From contig JAUVBY010000010.1 of the NCBI GenBank assembly GCA_030590945.1, positions 1-36,334 on the forward strand: a DNA stretch of 36,334 nucleotides, given 5' to 3'. The position numbers were made by a program, and so were the translations under genes. The stretch comes from Gammaproteobacteria bacterium (GTDB taxonomy: Bacteria > Pseudomonadota > Gammaproteobacteria > Arenicellales > Poriferihabitantaceae). The notes under the pieces are model-generated. The model saw only the letters and a list, made by a program, of their open reading frames with translations, searched no databases and was not told the DNA's origin. Below, in pieces: positions 9,490 through 21,713 of this stretch. The stretch's first letter is position 1. Every line of letters begins with the position of its first letter.

Positions 9490-11113
9490 TAGGCTCACAA
9501 AACTGGATATAGATCTCGTCATTGAGGCGCGTACTCAATAGCACCGGAGCGCAACTCGACCCACCGGCAATTATTTCGATCGTATTGGTATCGATCACCT
9601 CTATGTCTACAAATGGCCTGTCCCGATACTTCAAGCCCACATTTTCAAAAGGTGTAGAATCGTGCGCGTCGGGCTCCCTATACAGGATAAAATGATTCTC
9701 GGCGACCGAAACCTGGTTAACCGCCCCTTCTACAGCATAAACCGGCACGGGCAGCTGTGTAGTATAAAACTCCGCGGTATAGCGTCTAAATGCGCCATCC
9801 AGCAGCACATCGATATGATAGCGATAGTGTGCCCCCCACTTAAGACGACGAAGCGGAAACCAGGCGAACTGATGACTAGTAAATTGACCATTGATGTCGG
9901 TTGTTTCATCAATTTGTCGAATCTGTGCTACCGGTGACCACTTACCGTGTGCAGACATGTCTTCCAACTCCAGCCCGAAACCCATTACAGATATGGATTC
10001 GATCGTTTCCGAGTTAAATTGAATCGAAATCGGATAACCCGTCATAAGCAGATCGGGAGTCGGATGCGGCTCTTCGTCATAAAACACGGGTTGTATGTTG
10101 CTTGTGCCGTCGGCAGGCCAGAAAACCGCATCCGGGCGGCTTAACAATGCGTTTGAATTCAGAGCGCCAAAATATTCCGACTTTATTTGAAAATTATTGC
10201 TGCACAAACTGTAATACTTACCAGAGCCGGTATCCACCAATGCCTCGGGTAAATTTTCGCAATATGCCTGATACCAGTCGGCGTGCACCTGAACCAGTGG
10301 AGAACAAATCTCATAGGAACTACCAGTATGCTGATAAATAACCGAAGGCCTGCTTGACTGGCATGCTCGTTCAAACCAGTCGGCACTAATTTTGAGGCCA
10401 TTACCACAGGCATCGTAATATCGGCCTGCGCCTTTCAATACAGCGCCCTTCGGTGGTATCTTACAAACCTTTTGCATAAACTCGCTGTTTAGCATCGCGC
10501 CATTAGCGCAGCGACTGGGGAAGGGTTTTGTAAAGTATGCAGTTTCAGGCAAATTTGCACACATGCTTTGAAAGGCAGACGCTTTCATTTTTCGGCCCAG
10601 GCAATTATGTGCAGCTTTAATTTGAGCTGATTCAATCTGCTCACCACACACCTGCGATAAATCTTTTCGGCCCATGTTATAAACATATCGTGTGCCAGCT
10701 TGCGCTATACCAATTTCGTCGATTTGCATATCTAAAAACGCAAAACGATGATATATGGCCGACATTAAACTGGAAATTGATTCCTGCTGCGAAACGTTTC
10801 CAAGGCTCACATTCTCGAGAACCTGGGAATGAGGATATCTAAAATATTGCGCCCGTTCGGGTGCCAGATGGCCGGTAAACCCGGGCAAGTTTTCCTGTTC
10901 CTCATGCGCAGAAACCGGTGCACGGCTAGCTGGCTGCATATAACGCTCAATATATTGCGCGTGCGCCTGGGCCGCCTCCTGCAGCTGTGGTGATTGTGTC
11001 AATACCGGCAGTCCCGCAGTACTGCGTATCACGTTTATGTCGTCTATTGCTGCAGCGCTCGCACCTACTGAGGTGCAAAATAGAATTAGAAACAGTAGCT
11101 TCCTTACTAACAT
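9485..11113 (-). CDS. Secreted CAP-like protein with tandem 34-residue cysteine repeats
   Basis: 542 aa from the ATG at 11113. The track uses a GTG at 11125, which has no Shine-Dalgarno; the ATG has a GTGAG seven bases upstream and gives a clean signal peptide (LLFLILFCTSVGASA). Residues ~25-150 resemble a CAP/SCP domain: LQEAAQAHAQYIERY, LENVSLGN, YHRFAFLDMQIDEIGIA and RYVYNMGR. Residues ~156-320 hold ten cysteines, eight of them in a tandem repeat of the form xFxxxC-(16 to 18)-C with an exact 34-residue period over the last three units. The C-terminal ~200 residues look like an Ig-type beta domain. It is the last gene of a three-gene operon, touching the lipoprotein gene. Probably extracellular or periplasmic, perhaps disulphide-bonded. 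Specific role unknown. Confidence 0.68.
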   Translation of the reverse strand: MLVRKLLFLILFCTSVGASAAAIDDINVIRSTAGLPVLTQSPQLQEAAQAHAQYIERYMQPASRAPVSAHEEQENLPGFTGHLAPERAQYFRYPHSQVLENVSLGNVSQQESISSLMSAIYHRFAFLDMQIDEIGIAQAGTRYVYNMGRKDLSQVCGEQIESAQIKAAHNCLGRKMKASAFQSMCANLPETAYFTKPFPSRCANGAMLNSEFMQKVCKIPPKGAVLKGAGRYYDACGNGLKISADWFERACQSSRPSVIYQHTGSSYEICSPLVQVHADWYQAYCENLPEALVDTGSGKYYSLCSNNFQIKSEYFGALNSNALLSRPDAVFWPADGTSNIQPVFYDEEPHPTPDLLMTGYPISIQFNSETIESISVMGFGLELEDMSAHGKWSPVAQIRQIDETTDINGQFTSHQFAWFPLRRLKWGAHYRYHIDVLLDGAFRRYTAEFYTTQLPVPVYAVEGAVNQVSVAENHFILYREPDAHDSTPFENVGLKYRDRPFVDIEVIDTNTIEIIAGGSSCAPVLLSTRLNDEIYIQFCEPN

Positions 11114-11124
11114 AAAACCGCTCA

Positions 11125-12288
11125 CTAATTAACTTTTACAACCAGCCTTAGCTGACCGTCCTGTATGGTATTAATAAATATCGGTCGGGATGCCTTGCCG
11201 TCTGCATTGATTGAAAACTTTGAAATAATTCCCTGATGATTTTCCAGGGACCGGATATTCCGGTTTACACAAAGTCCATTGCCCGGATCAAGGCAGCGAT
11301 TGATCGCAACCTTCATGACCTGGTACGCCTCAACACCCAGCGCCGTATCGGTACTGGGTTGATCACTAAACATCTGATCATAATAATCGGCCAGCCGCTT
11401 AACAAAGTTTGCCACGCTCACAAATTCATTGGTATGGCTGAATACATCGGTGACATATATTCCATTCAACTCATCCAGGCGATCAGGATATTTTTGCAAT
11501 ACGGTGGCGAGCAGACCATCCGCGGCCATGATTTCGGGCGCCCAGCCCAGCTCATTTGCCGTTTCCAGTACATGAAAAACCTGCTCTGCGCCAAGCGGTA
11601 TATACAATACCTGTGTCTTTCTCGTTTTTAGCCCCGCCAGTGCAGTTTGATCAAACTCTGAAAAAATCGAAAATGCATCGACTCGACCTCCTGCCAGCTC
11701 AAACGTGGTCCTGAAAACCTGTGCCAGATAACTGGAATACGGGTCGCTTTCATCAAACCACACCGCCGCTGTTCTTAATGCCAGTTCATCCAGTACAAAT
11801 AATGCGGCAGACTGCGCCTGTCGTTCATCATCAAAACTAAGCTGACTAATAAAGTAGACTTCTTCCGTAACCGCAGGGTGCGTTGCGATCACAGCGAGAG
11901 TCGGCACACCCAGGGCATTAATATTTTGTTTGGCCTCCAGTACGGTCTTGCTGTCAGCACCGAGTAAAACGGCCGATATATGATCCTGTTTGATATGCTC
12001 GTTTATGATTTCTGTGATGCCCCTGATAGGCGTATCTCCAGCGCCCATATTCTCTATATATACAACTTCCAGCTGATCGCCATTATCCAGCAAGGGATCA
12101 GCCGCATTGGCCGCGAGTATACCTTCAAGTATATCCTGATCTTTATATGCTTTTTCACTACTCCCATCACCCACAAACGCAATTTTAATGACCTTACCTG
12201 AAACTTGCGGTTTTACAGCAATATCATCGCAGCCTGATATCCAGATGCTCAAAAAGGCCACAACACACCACTTTCTAAAGATATTCAT
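11125..12288 (-). CDS. Periplasmic-binding-protein-like lipoprotein (LivJ/LivK type)
   Basis: 387 aa. The N-terminus MNIFRKWCVVAFL...ISGC is a lipoprotein signal with lipidated C20, followed by Asp-Asp. Asp at +2 retains lipoproteins in the inner membrane in E. coli. The mature part reads as a type-1 periplasmic-binding protein of the branched-chain amino acid receptor kind: KIAFVGDGSS at the first strand, EGILAANAADPLLDNGDQLEVVYIENMG, then AVLLGADSKTVLEA and GVEAYQVMKVAINRC. No permease or ATPase genes are near, so it is an orphan and may sense or bind rather than transport. Its start abuts the DUF389 stop (TAA then ATG) and its TAG overlaps the upstream GTG of the CAP-repeat gene, so the three are co-transcribed. 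Ligand unknown. Confidence 0.78.
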   Translation of the reverse strand: MNIFRKWCVVAFLSIWISGCDDIAVKPQVSGKVIKIAFVGDGSSEKAYKDQDILEGILAANAADPLLDNGDQLEVVYIENMGAGDTPIRGITEIINEHIKQDHISAVLLGADSKTVLEAKQNINALGVPTLAVIATHPAVTEEVYFISQLSFDDERQAQSAALFVLDELALRTAAVWFDESDPYSSYLAQVFRTTFELAGGRVDAFSIFSEFDQTALAGLKTRKTQVLYIPLGAEQVFHVLETANELGWAPEIMAADGLLATVLQKYPDRLDELNGIYVTDVFSHTNEFVSVANFVKRLADYYDQMFSDQPSTDTALGVEAYQVMKVAINRCLDPGNGLCVNRNIRSLENHQGIISKFSINADGKASRPIFINTIQDGQLRLVVKVN

Positions 12289-14187
12289 TTAGAGTATGTA
12301 CGTGATAGTGGCTCGAATGAGTAGCTTTCGATCCGTGGTATTTCTGATTTTTCCTTTTAATATATCGAGATCCAGCCGGGTCAAACTATCGCGCGCCACG
12401 ATCTCCATTTCAATCACATCTGCACCCCCTTGCTTGTAACGCTTCGTTTGTTTGATGATCAGGTATTTACCGTTCACCAGAAAACGTTCTTTTTTCCAGG
12501 CTGATTCAGCTCTCACGTTTTCAACAATTTTCTCGTAGCTAAGATAGAGAGGAACGCTAATCAATGCCAGCGTCAACACCACGTAGATGAAACTTTTCCT
12601 GGATTTTATGGCAGCTGAGTATCCCAGCACTCTGAAGACCAAAGCAGCTGATAATATAATGCCGACTAAATTTGTAAAAAACAGCAGAAATGCCTGACCG
12701 AAATAATTAAGATCTAAACGCCCCAGACCCACCCCCGCCACCGACAACGGCGGCACCAGTGCAACAGCGATGGCAACCCCCGCGAGCCCGGACAGCATTT
12801 TTTTATCGGATTTAGTGTATGCAGCCGCGATGCCCGCAAAAATAGCGACGGCAAGATCCAGCAGGCTTGGGTTTAGCCTGGCCGACATTTCTGCGGTAAC
12901 CAGCGCGCTTGGTAACAAATACGAAAACAATGCAGACGCACCCAGGGCGATGAGTATACCGGCGGCAATGGTTTTGGCAGACTGAAGGTATAAATCATAG
13001 TCAGAGCGCAGCATGCCCATAGCCAATGACACGATGGGTGCCATCAACGGTGCCAGCAACATCGCGCCAATTATCACCGAGGAACTATTAAGAAATAAGC
13101 CGACCGTCGCCAGCATAGTACTCAGGAACATTAATGTCAGGTAGGACACATCTAGACGCGCGTCCTGCCTGAGCACCACAAACAAATCTTTAAAGCGCTC
13201 TTCTGTTGCGTAGGGAAAGAAGGGAACTTTCTTTCTCATCGCTTTAATTTTCTCATTGCCCATCGGCAAATTGCTTAACTCAATACGCTCAGACGTATCA
13301 ATTTTAGCTGTGTTAGCGATGTTTGGGGCCCGGTTAACTTTCAGAACCAGGGGTTGAACTTTGCATGTAACCGGAGTCTTACTCGCTGCCGTGCCATCAA
13401 TATCCAGCTGCAATATTTTTGATGTCTCGATCGTCAACTCCCGGGTTTTGATGTATCCCAGCGTGTCCGGTAATTTCTGAATTGTTATATGGCCTTTTAA
13501 CACTCTGTACAGAAACCCAAGATATCTCATCACAGAAGATGGCGCGGCTACGAGTAATGAAACCATCCCATCAATTTCATTTTCATCGGATCCAATCAGG
13601 CGGGTGGTAAAATTATCCGCAGCGTGAGTCACAATAACGCAGCCGCTTGCTGCGGTGTCTATCGGCTTTTGATTCGGCAATGTAAAGGTGAAGCCGAGTA
13701 GTCGAATACGCCTTAAATCTGATATAAATTGCCTGAAAAGGCGAAACCGACTCTCGCCTTCGCCCATTTCTGCAACCGGCACACGCCCCATTCTCGCGCC
13801 AAACAATACAATTTGATCATTGCAACGAATCAAATCTATGGCTTGCTGATTTTTTTGTAATGCCAGATCGACCTGATGCTCTTCATCTCCCGGCAGCCCA
13901 ATATAATATTGCAACTTTTTTTGATCTTTGTCAGGCAGAATACCCAGGCTAATATCGAGCTGAAGTGCAATTTCAATCACCGCCTTTAGATGCGCAAGTG
14001 TCGCGCATACGACTAGATGCTCGATGGCTGGATCAATGTTATGCGCTGACTCCAGGAAATGGTCTATAGACTGAGCCCGGATATCTATATCCGGCTTGAA
14101 TTGCCTTAGCTCCTCAATTCTGGTTGCATTTTCTCCATCATAAACAAAAAGCGCATTCTGCACGTATTCTATGTTTTGCTCTTTCAT
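12289..14187 (-). CDS. DUF389 membrane protein with degenerate diacylglycerol-kinase-like N-terminal domain
   Basis: 632 aa from the ATG at 14187 (GAAG upstream). The track start at 14202 is a TTG with no ribosome site. The C-terminal half carries the DUF389 signature: LFLNSSSVIIGAMLLAPLMA, then several helices with GLAGVAIAVALVPPLSVAG, about six transmembrane segments in all. The N-terminal ~290 residues follow the layout of a DAGK/sphingosine-kinase catalytic domain: nucleotide loop, LGILP, Y-IGLP, an internal beta sandwich, and DENEIDGMVSLLV where the family has D..LDDGLLD. The GGDGT nucleotide motif is replaced (VVCATLAHL), so catalysis is unlikely. A soluble tail (~575-632) follows the membrane part. 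Inner membrane; function unknown. First gene of a three-gene operon. Confidence 0.78.
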   Translation of the reverse strand: MKEQNIEYVQNALFVYDGENATRIEELRQFKPDIDIRAQSIDHFLESAHNIDPAIEHLVVCATLAHLKAVIEIALQLDISLGILPDKDQKKLQYYIGLPGDEEHQVDLALQKNQQAIDLIRCNDQIVLFGARMGRVPVAEMGEGESRFRLFRQFISDLRRIRLLGFTFTLPNQKPIDTAASGCVIVTHAADNFTTRLIGSDENEIDGMVSLLVAAPSSVMRYLGFLYRVLKGHITIQKLPDTLGYIKTRELTIETSKILQLDIDGTAASKTPVTCKVQPLVLKVNRAPNIANTAKIDTSERIELSNLPMGNEKIKAMRKKVPFFPYATEERFKDLFVVLRQDARLDVSYLTLMFLSTMLATVGLFLNSSSVIIGAMLLAPLMAPIVSLAMGMLRSDYDLYLQSAKTIAAGILIALGASALFSYLLPSALVTAEMSARLNPSLLDLAVAIFAGIAAAYTKSDKKMLSGLAGVAIAVALVPPLSVAGVGLGRLDLNYFGQAFLLFFTNLVGIILSAALVFRVLGYSAAIKSRKSFIYVVLTLALISVPLYLSYEKIVENVRAESAWKKERFLVNGKYLIIKQTKRYKQGGADVIEMEIVARDSLTRLDLDILKGKIRNTTDRKLLIRATITYIL

Positions 14188-14307
14188 AATATACTTCGTC
14201 AAGCTGATCGAGCGTAGAGTGAGTAAGGTGCATTTTTTCGCATTATTTATAGTAACACGATGCTGCTAAGTCAGCATCCATCTGCGCGCCAAATTTAATG
14301 CAGGCAC

Positions 14308-14338
14308 AAAAAAAGCGCTGCGATGCAGCGCCTTTTTT
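14308..14338 (-). terminator. Strong bidirectional-looking terminator after the 64-aa gene
   Basis: Stem GCGCTGC / GCAGCGC with a GAT loop, flanked by seven A on one side and six T on the other. On the minus strand it closes the 64-aa gene 18 bp after its stop. It could also stop plus-strand read-through. Confidence 0.9.
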
Positions 14339-14355
14339 ATGCTAAAAACTGCGTA

Positions 14356-14550
14356 TTAATTAACGAATTTTTCAGCCTGATCGGTATTATGTGCCTGACC
14401 GTCTTTATATCCTGCTTCATAAGCATCGTTTACGCGCTGTTCTTCGCGCTCAGGGTTTTCCAGGTAACCACCTGCCCAACCAATGAAGTAGTCGTTGTTA
14501 ACACCCATAGTTTGCAGTTTCGACAAGGTATCGTAATATTCTTTATCCAT
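14356..14550 (-). CDS. Small soluble conserved-looking protein, 64 aa, unknown function
   Basis: 64 aa, acidic and tyrosine/glycine-rich, with no signal peptide or membrane segment. It has a good ribosome site (GGAG, 7 bases before ATG), a dedicated terminator right after the stop, and no overlap with larger genes, so it is very probably a real single-gene unit. Motif-like parts are NDYFIGWAGGYLENPEREEQ and DAYEAGYKDGQ. A possible -10 box (TACAAT on the minus strand, 14592-14597) lies upstream without a good -35. I do not recognise a named family. Confidence 0.72.
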   Translation of the reverse strand: MDKEYYDTLSKLQTMGVNNDYFIGWAGGYLENPEREEQRVNDAYEAGYKDGQAHNTDQAEKFVN

Positions 14551-14712
14551 CGTTATCTCCGAAAGAAAGCCAAATTAGTTCAAGAAAGGCTATTGTAAGG
14601 CAAGCCTGACCGGTACGGAATTCTCCACATCTGTCATATCGCAGCGCAAATGAGATAAAAACGATATCTATTTTGGACAGTGTATTAACACAATCTGTGA
14701 ACAAAATATCTT

Positions 14713-18389
<3,677 letters not shown>

Positions 18390-18441
18390 AAAACCATCCC
18401 GCTGCGGTACCTGAACATTTTAAGACGTTTTGGCGAAACCG

Positions 18442-19491
18442 CTAGTTTAAAAACAAAACAGCAACGCGCCTGTTGAGTAATCGGCCCTTTGCCAGCGTAT
18501 TGTCACCCAATGGTCGACGTTCTCCGTATCCAAGGGCTTTCACTCGATTTGATTCAATGGCCTGCCCAATAAGGTGATTTGCTACGGCATTAGCACGCAA
18601 CTGCGACAAGCGTAAATTCGAATTCGCAGAACCTGTGCTATCTGTATAACCATTCACCTGAATGCTGAGTTCCGGGTTCTGGTTTAGATGCGCAACCAAT
18701 GCATCCAGCGTTTGAATGGAATGCTGTTTAATTTCGGCTGAGCCCTGATCAAATTCCAAACCTTCGATGACCCATTCATTTGACGCTGCAAACCGGGCAG
18801 GTGTTTTGTTCTGCAGGTTATCTGGCACCACCTCAAGCTGTTGCCGCTCAGCGAGCAGGTTTTCGATTACCTCATTTGCGGTGCCTAATTCTACTTCCAG
18901 TTGTTGAAACAGCGCCTGATTGCTTTCCAGCTGTTCTGCCGCAAGATTAGACCTGGCGGTATTTTCAAATGCAGACGTTTTAATTTTCTGATTATTGTTC
19001 TGTATTTCTTTTAGCTGGTTTTCCGCCTGTATGCGCGATTCATTTTCTTGATCGAATTGGTTTTGTAAGGTATCGAGACGTATTTTCAACGCCGCCAGCT
19101 GATCACCCCGATCCGCAAGTTGTCTGGCATGTAATTCCTTTAGTTCCAATAACTCATTAAATTCATCCGGCGTAGGCCGCTCCTGGCTTTCGCCACCACC
19201 GACAGATTTATCTATGCGCTGCACGCGTGTCCGAAGGGCCTCATAATCTACCGTCAACTTAAGAATTTGCGATATAGCCTTATCCAGCGCCAATTGAAGC
19301 TCAACGCCTTCTTGTGTTGAAAGCATTGGTGCCTGCAGAGTCTCAGGGCGTGAGGTATTCGCCCGGGGTTGAGCTCCCTGGATGGTGTATGAAAAGCCAT
19401 CAAAATTTGGTACCTTCGCCTGAGCAAATGCTCTTTCAGAGAACACAGTAACCATGGCTGCCCACAACAATAATATACGAAAAAAGGACAT
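18442..19491 (-). CDS. OmpA-domain peptidoglycan-associated protein with coiled coil
   Basis: 349 aa from the ATG at 19491; the track start one codon earlier is TTG. A signal peptide (FFRILLLWAAMVTVFSERAFA) is followed by a short linker and a long heptad-rich region (~60-225, Glu/Gln/Leu-rich) predicted as coiled coil. The C-terminal ~105 residues are an OmpA-like domain: LEFDQGSAEI, VNGYTDSTGS, NLRLSQLRANAVANHL and LLNRRVAVLF. These contain the aspartate and arginine that bind the meso-DAP peptide of peptidoglycan. It has no barrel or lipobox, so it is probably periplasmic. It is 52 bp upstream of queA on the same strand and may share its transcript. Exact function unknown. Confidence 0.85.
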   Translation of the reverse strand: MSFFRILLLWAAMVTVFSERAFAQAKVPNFDGFSYTIQGAQPRANTSRPETLQAPMLSTQEGVELQLALDKAISQILKLTVDYEALRTRVQRIDKSVGGGESQERPTPDEFNELLELKELHARQLADRGDQLAALKIRLDTLQNQFDQENESRIQAENQLKEIQNNNQKIKTSAFENTARSNLAAEQLESNQALFQQLEVELGTANEVIENLLAERQQLEVVPDNLQNKTPARFAASNEWVIEGLEFDQGSAEIKQHSIQTLDALVAHLNQNPELSIQVNGYTDSTGSANSNLRLSQLRANAVANHLIGQAIESNRVKALGYGERRPLGDNTLAKGRLLNRRVAVLFLN

Positions 19492-19629
19492 CAAAGGTCT
19501 TATCTAGATTAAAAATTAGTTGGAAAAACAAGCGCGTAGTTTACCACGATGAACATAAAATTCTTTTCAATTACCCGTCTCAAAGCGGCGGACATTGGAA
19601 GCTAAATTACACCAACTTCATTTGGCAGA

Positions 19630-20037
19630 TTATCCCGAAAACGCGGAACAACGTTTTGCTGTCAAACCGGTTTCATACCATTGTGGTGCTTCGCCCCAAA
19701 AGATATTACGCGTCACGGACAGGCTCACATCCGTATCTAGAGAACCCGCAGGTATAAATAAGGTGCTTTCACTTACGTTCATAAATGGTAAACCTGAACC
19801 ACAATCCTGACAGAAAACATGCGTAAATTCACGCCCGGTCGATGCATCATAACGCACGACCCGGTTCTCACCGCTCAGCCACCGGATGGGTGCAGGTTCC
19901 GTTAATATATTTGCGGCGTGCGCCGAGCCGGTTAATTTCCGGCATTGCTTGCAATGTCAAAAGTAGAACTTCTTCACTTGCGCCTCGATCGCGTAGTGAA
20001 CGGCTTCGCACAGACAGCTTCCAGTAAATTTCATCAT
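19630..20037 (-). pseudogene. GFA-family (glutathione-dependent formaldehyde-activating enzyme-like) gene with in-frame TGA
   Basis: The track shows only the distal 75 codons from a GTG at 19857. Reading the same frame upstream gives an uninterrupted GFA/CENP-V-type protein of 135 codons from ATG 20037 except for one TGA (19957-19959, codon 27). Before it: MKFTGSCLCEAVHYAI (first zinc motif C-x-C). At it: FYF-stop-HCKQCRKLTGSAHAANI (second zinc motif). After it: FTHVFCQDCGSGLPF (third motif). The family usually has Cys at the TGA position (CHCxxC). The ATG overlaps the TGA stop of the upstream amidohydrolase gene by 4 bp, as in an intact operon. Most likely a recent nonsense mutation or sequencing error; recoding as selenocysteine is a less likely alternative. 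Confidence 0.75.
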
Positions 20038-20840
20038 GTGGTTCGGGTAATGACCGTATTGAGCGTTGCCTGAATCATTTCAAGCGCCCCCGCGAGCAAG
20101 CCGGCAAACTCCAACTGGCCCTGACTATCCGAAATTAAATCCTGGCGAATCTCTATCAGGACATGCGGGTAGTGATTTGATTCTGCGTGTGTTCTTACCG
20201 TATAACCTAGTGGGTTGCAGGCATGATACGGTTCGTTTTCACCCACATGATAATCCGTATTTTCGCGTAAATAATCGATTAACAGACTTGCAACACCATC
20301 GTCCCCTTCCCATAACACGCCAATTTCCCAGGGGCGTTCAAAACCCTGAAATATGGGAGTATAACTGTGAACCGACAAAATCAAAGGCATGGAAAAATGA
20401 CGGAGCAAATAGCTAATCGCGTGATTGATCGCCATATGATAGGGAATGAATAATTCCTCCACACGCAGCATTCTATCGGCTGCACTAAGTGATTCATTGC
20501 CCGGAATGACCACACCATCGCTGATGCTGGGAATGGAATCATGTGCCGTTAAAAAGCGGTTTGGGTCCAACACCAGTCGCGAAAAACCAGCCAGTACAGC
20601 CATCACTTTCATATTGCCCGCCATATATCGGCTGACGCCGGCTGCACCAATATCGTATGCGATATGTTTCTGCAGGTGCGGTTGATCTATGCCCAGCCCA
20701 TTCAGAGCGAGCGGCACATAATTACTGGCGTGGTCGCACACGATCAGTACCGGACTGTCAGACCGGGAATTATTGATGATCTCGAACGGCAGTGAATCTT
20801 CAGCAGTAAGCAGTTGATGTTCTTTAGTACATCCGGTCAT
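20034..20840 (-). CDS. N-formylglutamate amidohydrolase family protein
   Basis: 268 aa. It belongs to the N-formylglutamate deformylase/amidohydrolase family, zinc hydrolases that release formate (or another acyl group) from N-acylated glutamate, often in histidine breakdown. Visible motifs are PVLIVCDHASNYVP (metal His), AYDIGAAGVSRYMA, LVLDPNR, LSVHSYTPIF (second metal His region), and a C-terminal VLIEIRQDLI, where family members have a conserved E-R-N/Q-D. It is preceded by a LysR gene (9 bp) and overlaps the GFA-like gene by ATGA. No other hut genes are present, so the physiological substrate is open. Confidence 0.85.
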   Translation of the reverse strand: MTGCTKEHQLLTAEDSLPFEIINNSRSDSPVLIVCDHASNYVPLALNGLGIDQPHLQKHIAYDIGAAGVSRYMAGNMKVMAVLAGFSRLVLDPNRFLTAHDSIPSISDGVVIPGNESLSAADRMLRVEELFIPYHMAINHAISYLLRHFSMPLILSVHSYTPIFQGFERPWEIGVLWEGDDGVASLLIDYLRENTDYHVGENEPYHACNPLGYTVRTHAESNHYPHVLIEIRQDLISDSQGQLEFAGLLAGALEMIQATLNTVITRTT

Positions 20841-20849
20841 AGTGGTTGG

Positions 20850-21713
20850 TCAATTCGTCGCACTTTGCAAAATAAAGTCCGCCAGACGGCGAACCAGTTC
20901 ACTGGGATTATCACTTAAAAAATGCAAAGATACGCGGGCATTTTTGAGCCTGGGTAATAAATTTGACTGTTTAATGATTTTGAGACCACTCGGCACGGTA
21001 CTCTTAGCCAGTGCTGTCACGCCCAATCCGGCCATGACAGCCGCACGTATGCCTCCATAGCTGGATCCCGTATAAACGATCTGCCAGCGGGTTGACGCAT
21101 TATTCAGGGTTTCCAGCATTCGATCCCGATACATACAACCCTGCGGCGCTACAATCAATGGCAAGTACCCCTGCTGCTCGAACCGGGCATCACTGCTTTG
21201 CACCCAAACCAGTTCCTCTGTCCAGGCCGCCGAGGCGCGCGCCTGGCTTTGCTCATTAAAGGCAACCACCAGGTCCAGTTGCTGCGTTGCCTGTTCATTC
21301 AGTAAATTACGCGACAACTGGCTGACCACCTCAAGGCGAACATCAGGGTAACGCCGGGTAAACCCTGCCAGGATTTGCGGCAGGTATGACATTGCAAATT
21401 CGTTGGGAATGCCCAGGCGTACCGTTCCGGATAACTGCGATTGTTGTAAACGATGTTGTAATTCATCGTTGAGGCCCAGAATTCGCCGCCCGTAATCCAG
21501 TACCAGTTCACCGGTCTCAGTCAGCGCCACATCGCGACTGGAACGGCGTATCAACTCGCTACCCACCATAGCTTCAAGACGCTTGATCTGCAAACTCATG
21601 GCGGGTTGAGAACGCCCGATAATACTGCCTGCCTGGCTGAAACCACCATGTTCAACCACCGCTACAAAACTGCGTAATAAATCTGTCGGGAAATTCTGCA
21701 TACCAAATTTCAA
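20850..21713 (-). CDS. LysR-family transcriptional regulator (LrhA-like effector domain)
   Basis: 287 aa. The N-terminal winged helix-turn-helix (~residues 8-66) reads TDLLRSFVAVVEHGGFSQAG...SQPAMSLQIKRLE. The effector domain starts near SGTVRLGIPNEFAMSYLPQ and continues to YTGSSYGGIRAAVMAGLGVTALA, the pattern of the LrhA-like subgroup rather than GcvA. It is transcribed away from gcvT across a 123-bp AT-rich spacer and is first in an operon with the amidohydrolase and GFA-like genes. LysR proteins commonly control divergent neighbours, so both the amidohydrolase operon and gcvTHP are candidate targets (inference). Confidence 0.9.
   Translation of the reverse strand: MKFGMQNFPTDLLRSFVAVVEHGGFSQAGSIIGRSQPAMSLQIKRLEAMVGSELIRRSSRDVALTETGELVLDYGRRILGLNDELQHRLQQSQLSGTVRLGIPNEFAMSYLPQILAGFTRRYPDVRLEVVSQLSRNLLNEQATQQLDLVVAFNEQSQARASAAWTEELVWVQSSDARFEQQGYLPLIVAPQGCMYRDRMLETLNNASTRWQIVYTGSSYGGIRAAVMAGLGVTALAKSTVPSGLKIIKQSNLLPRLKNARVSLHFLSDNPSELVRRLADFILQSATN

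Noticed and set aside
19842-20027. Plus-strand 61-aa ORF opposite the GFA-like gene
   Set aside because: Antisense shadow; the minus frame shows the zinc motifs of a known family.
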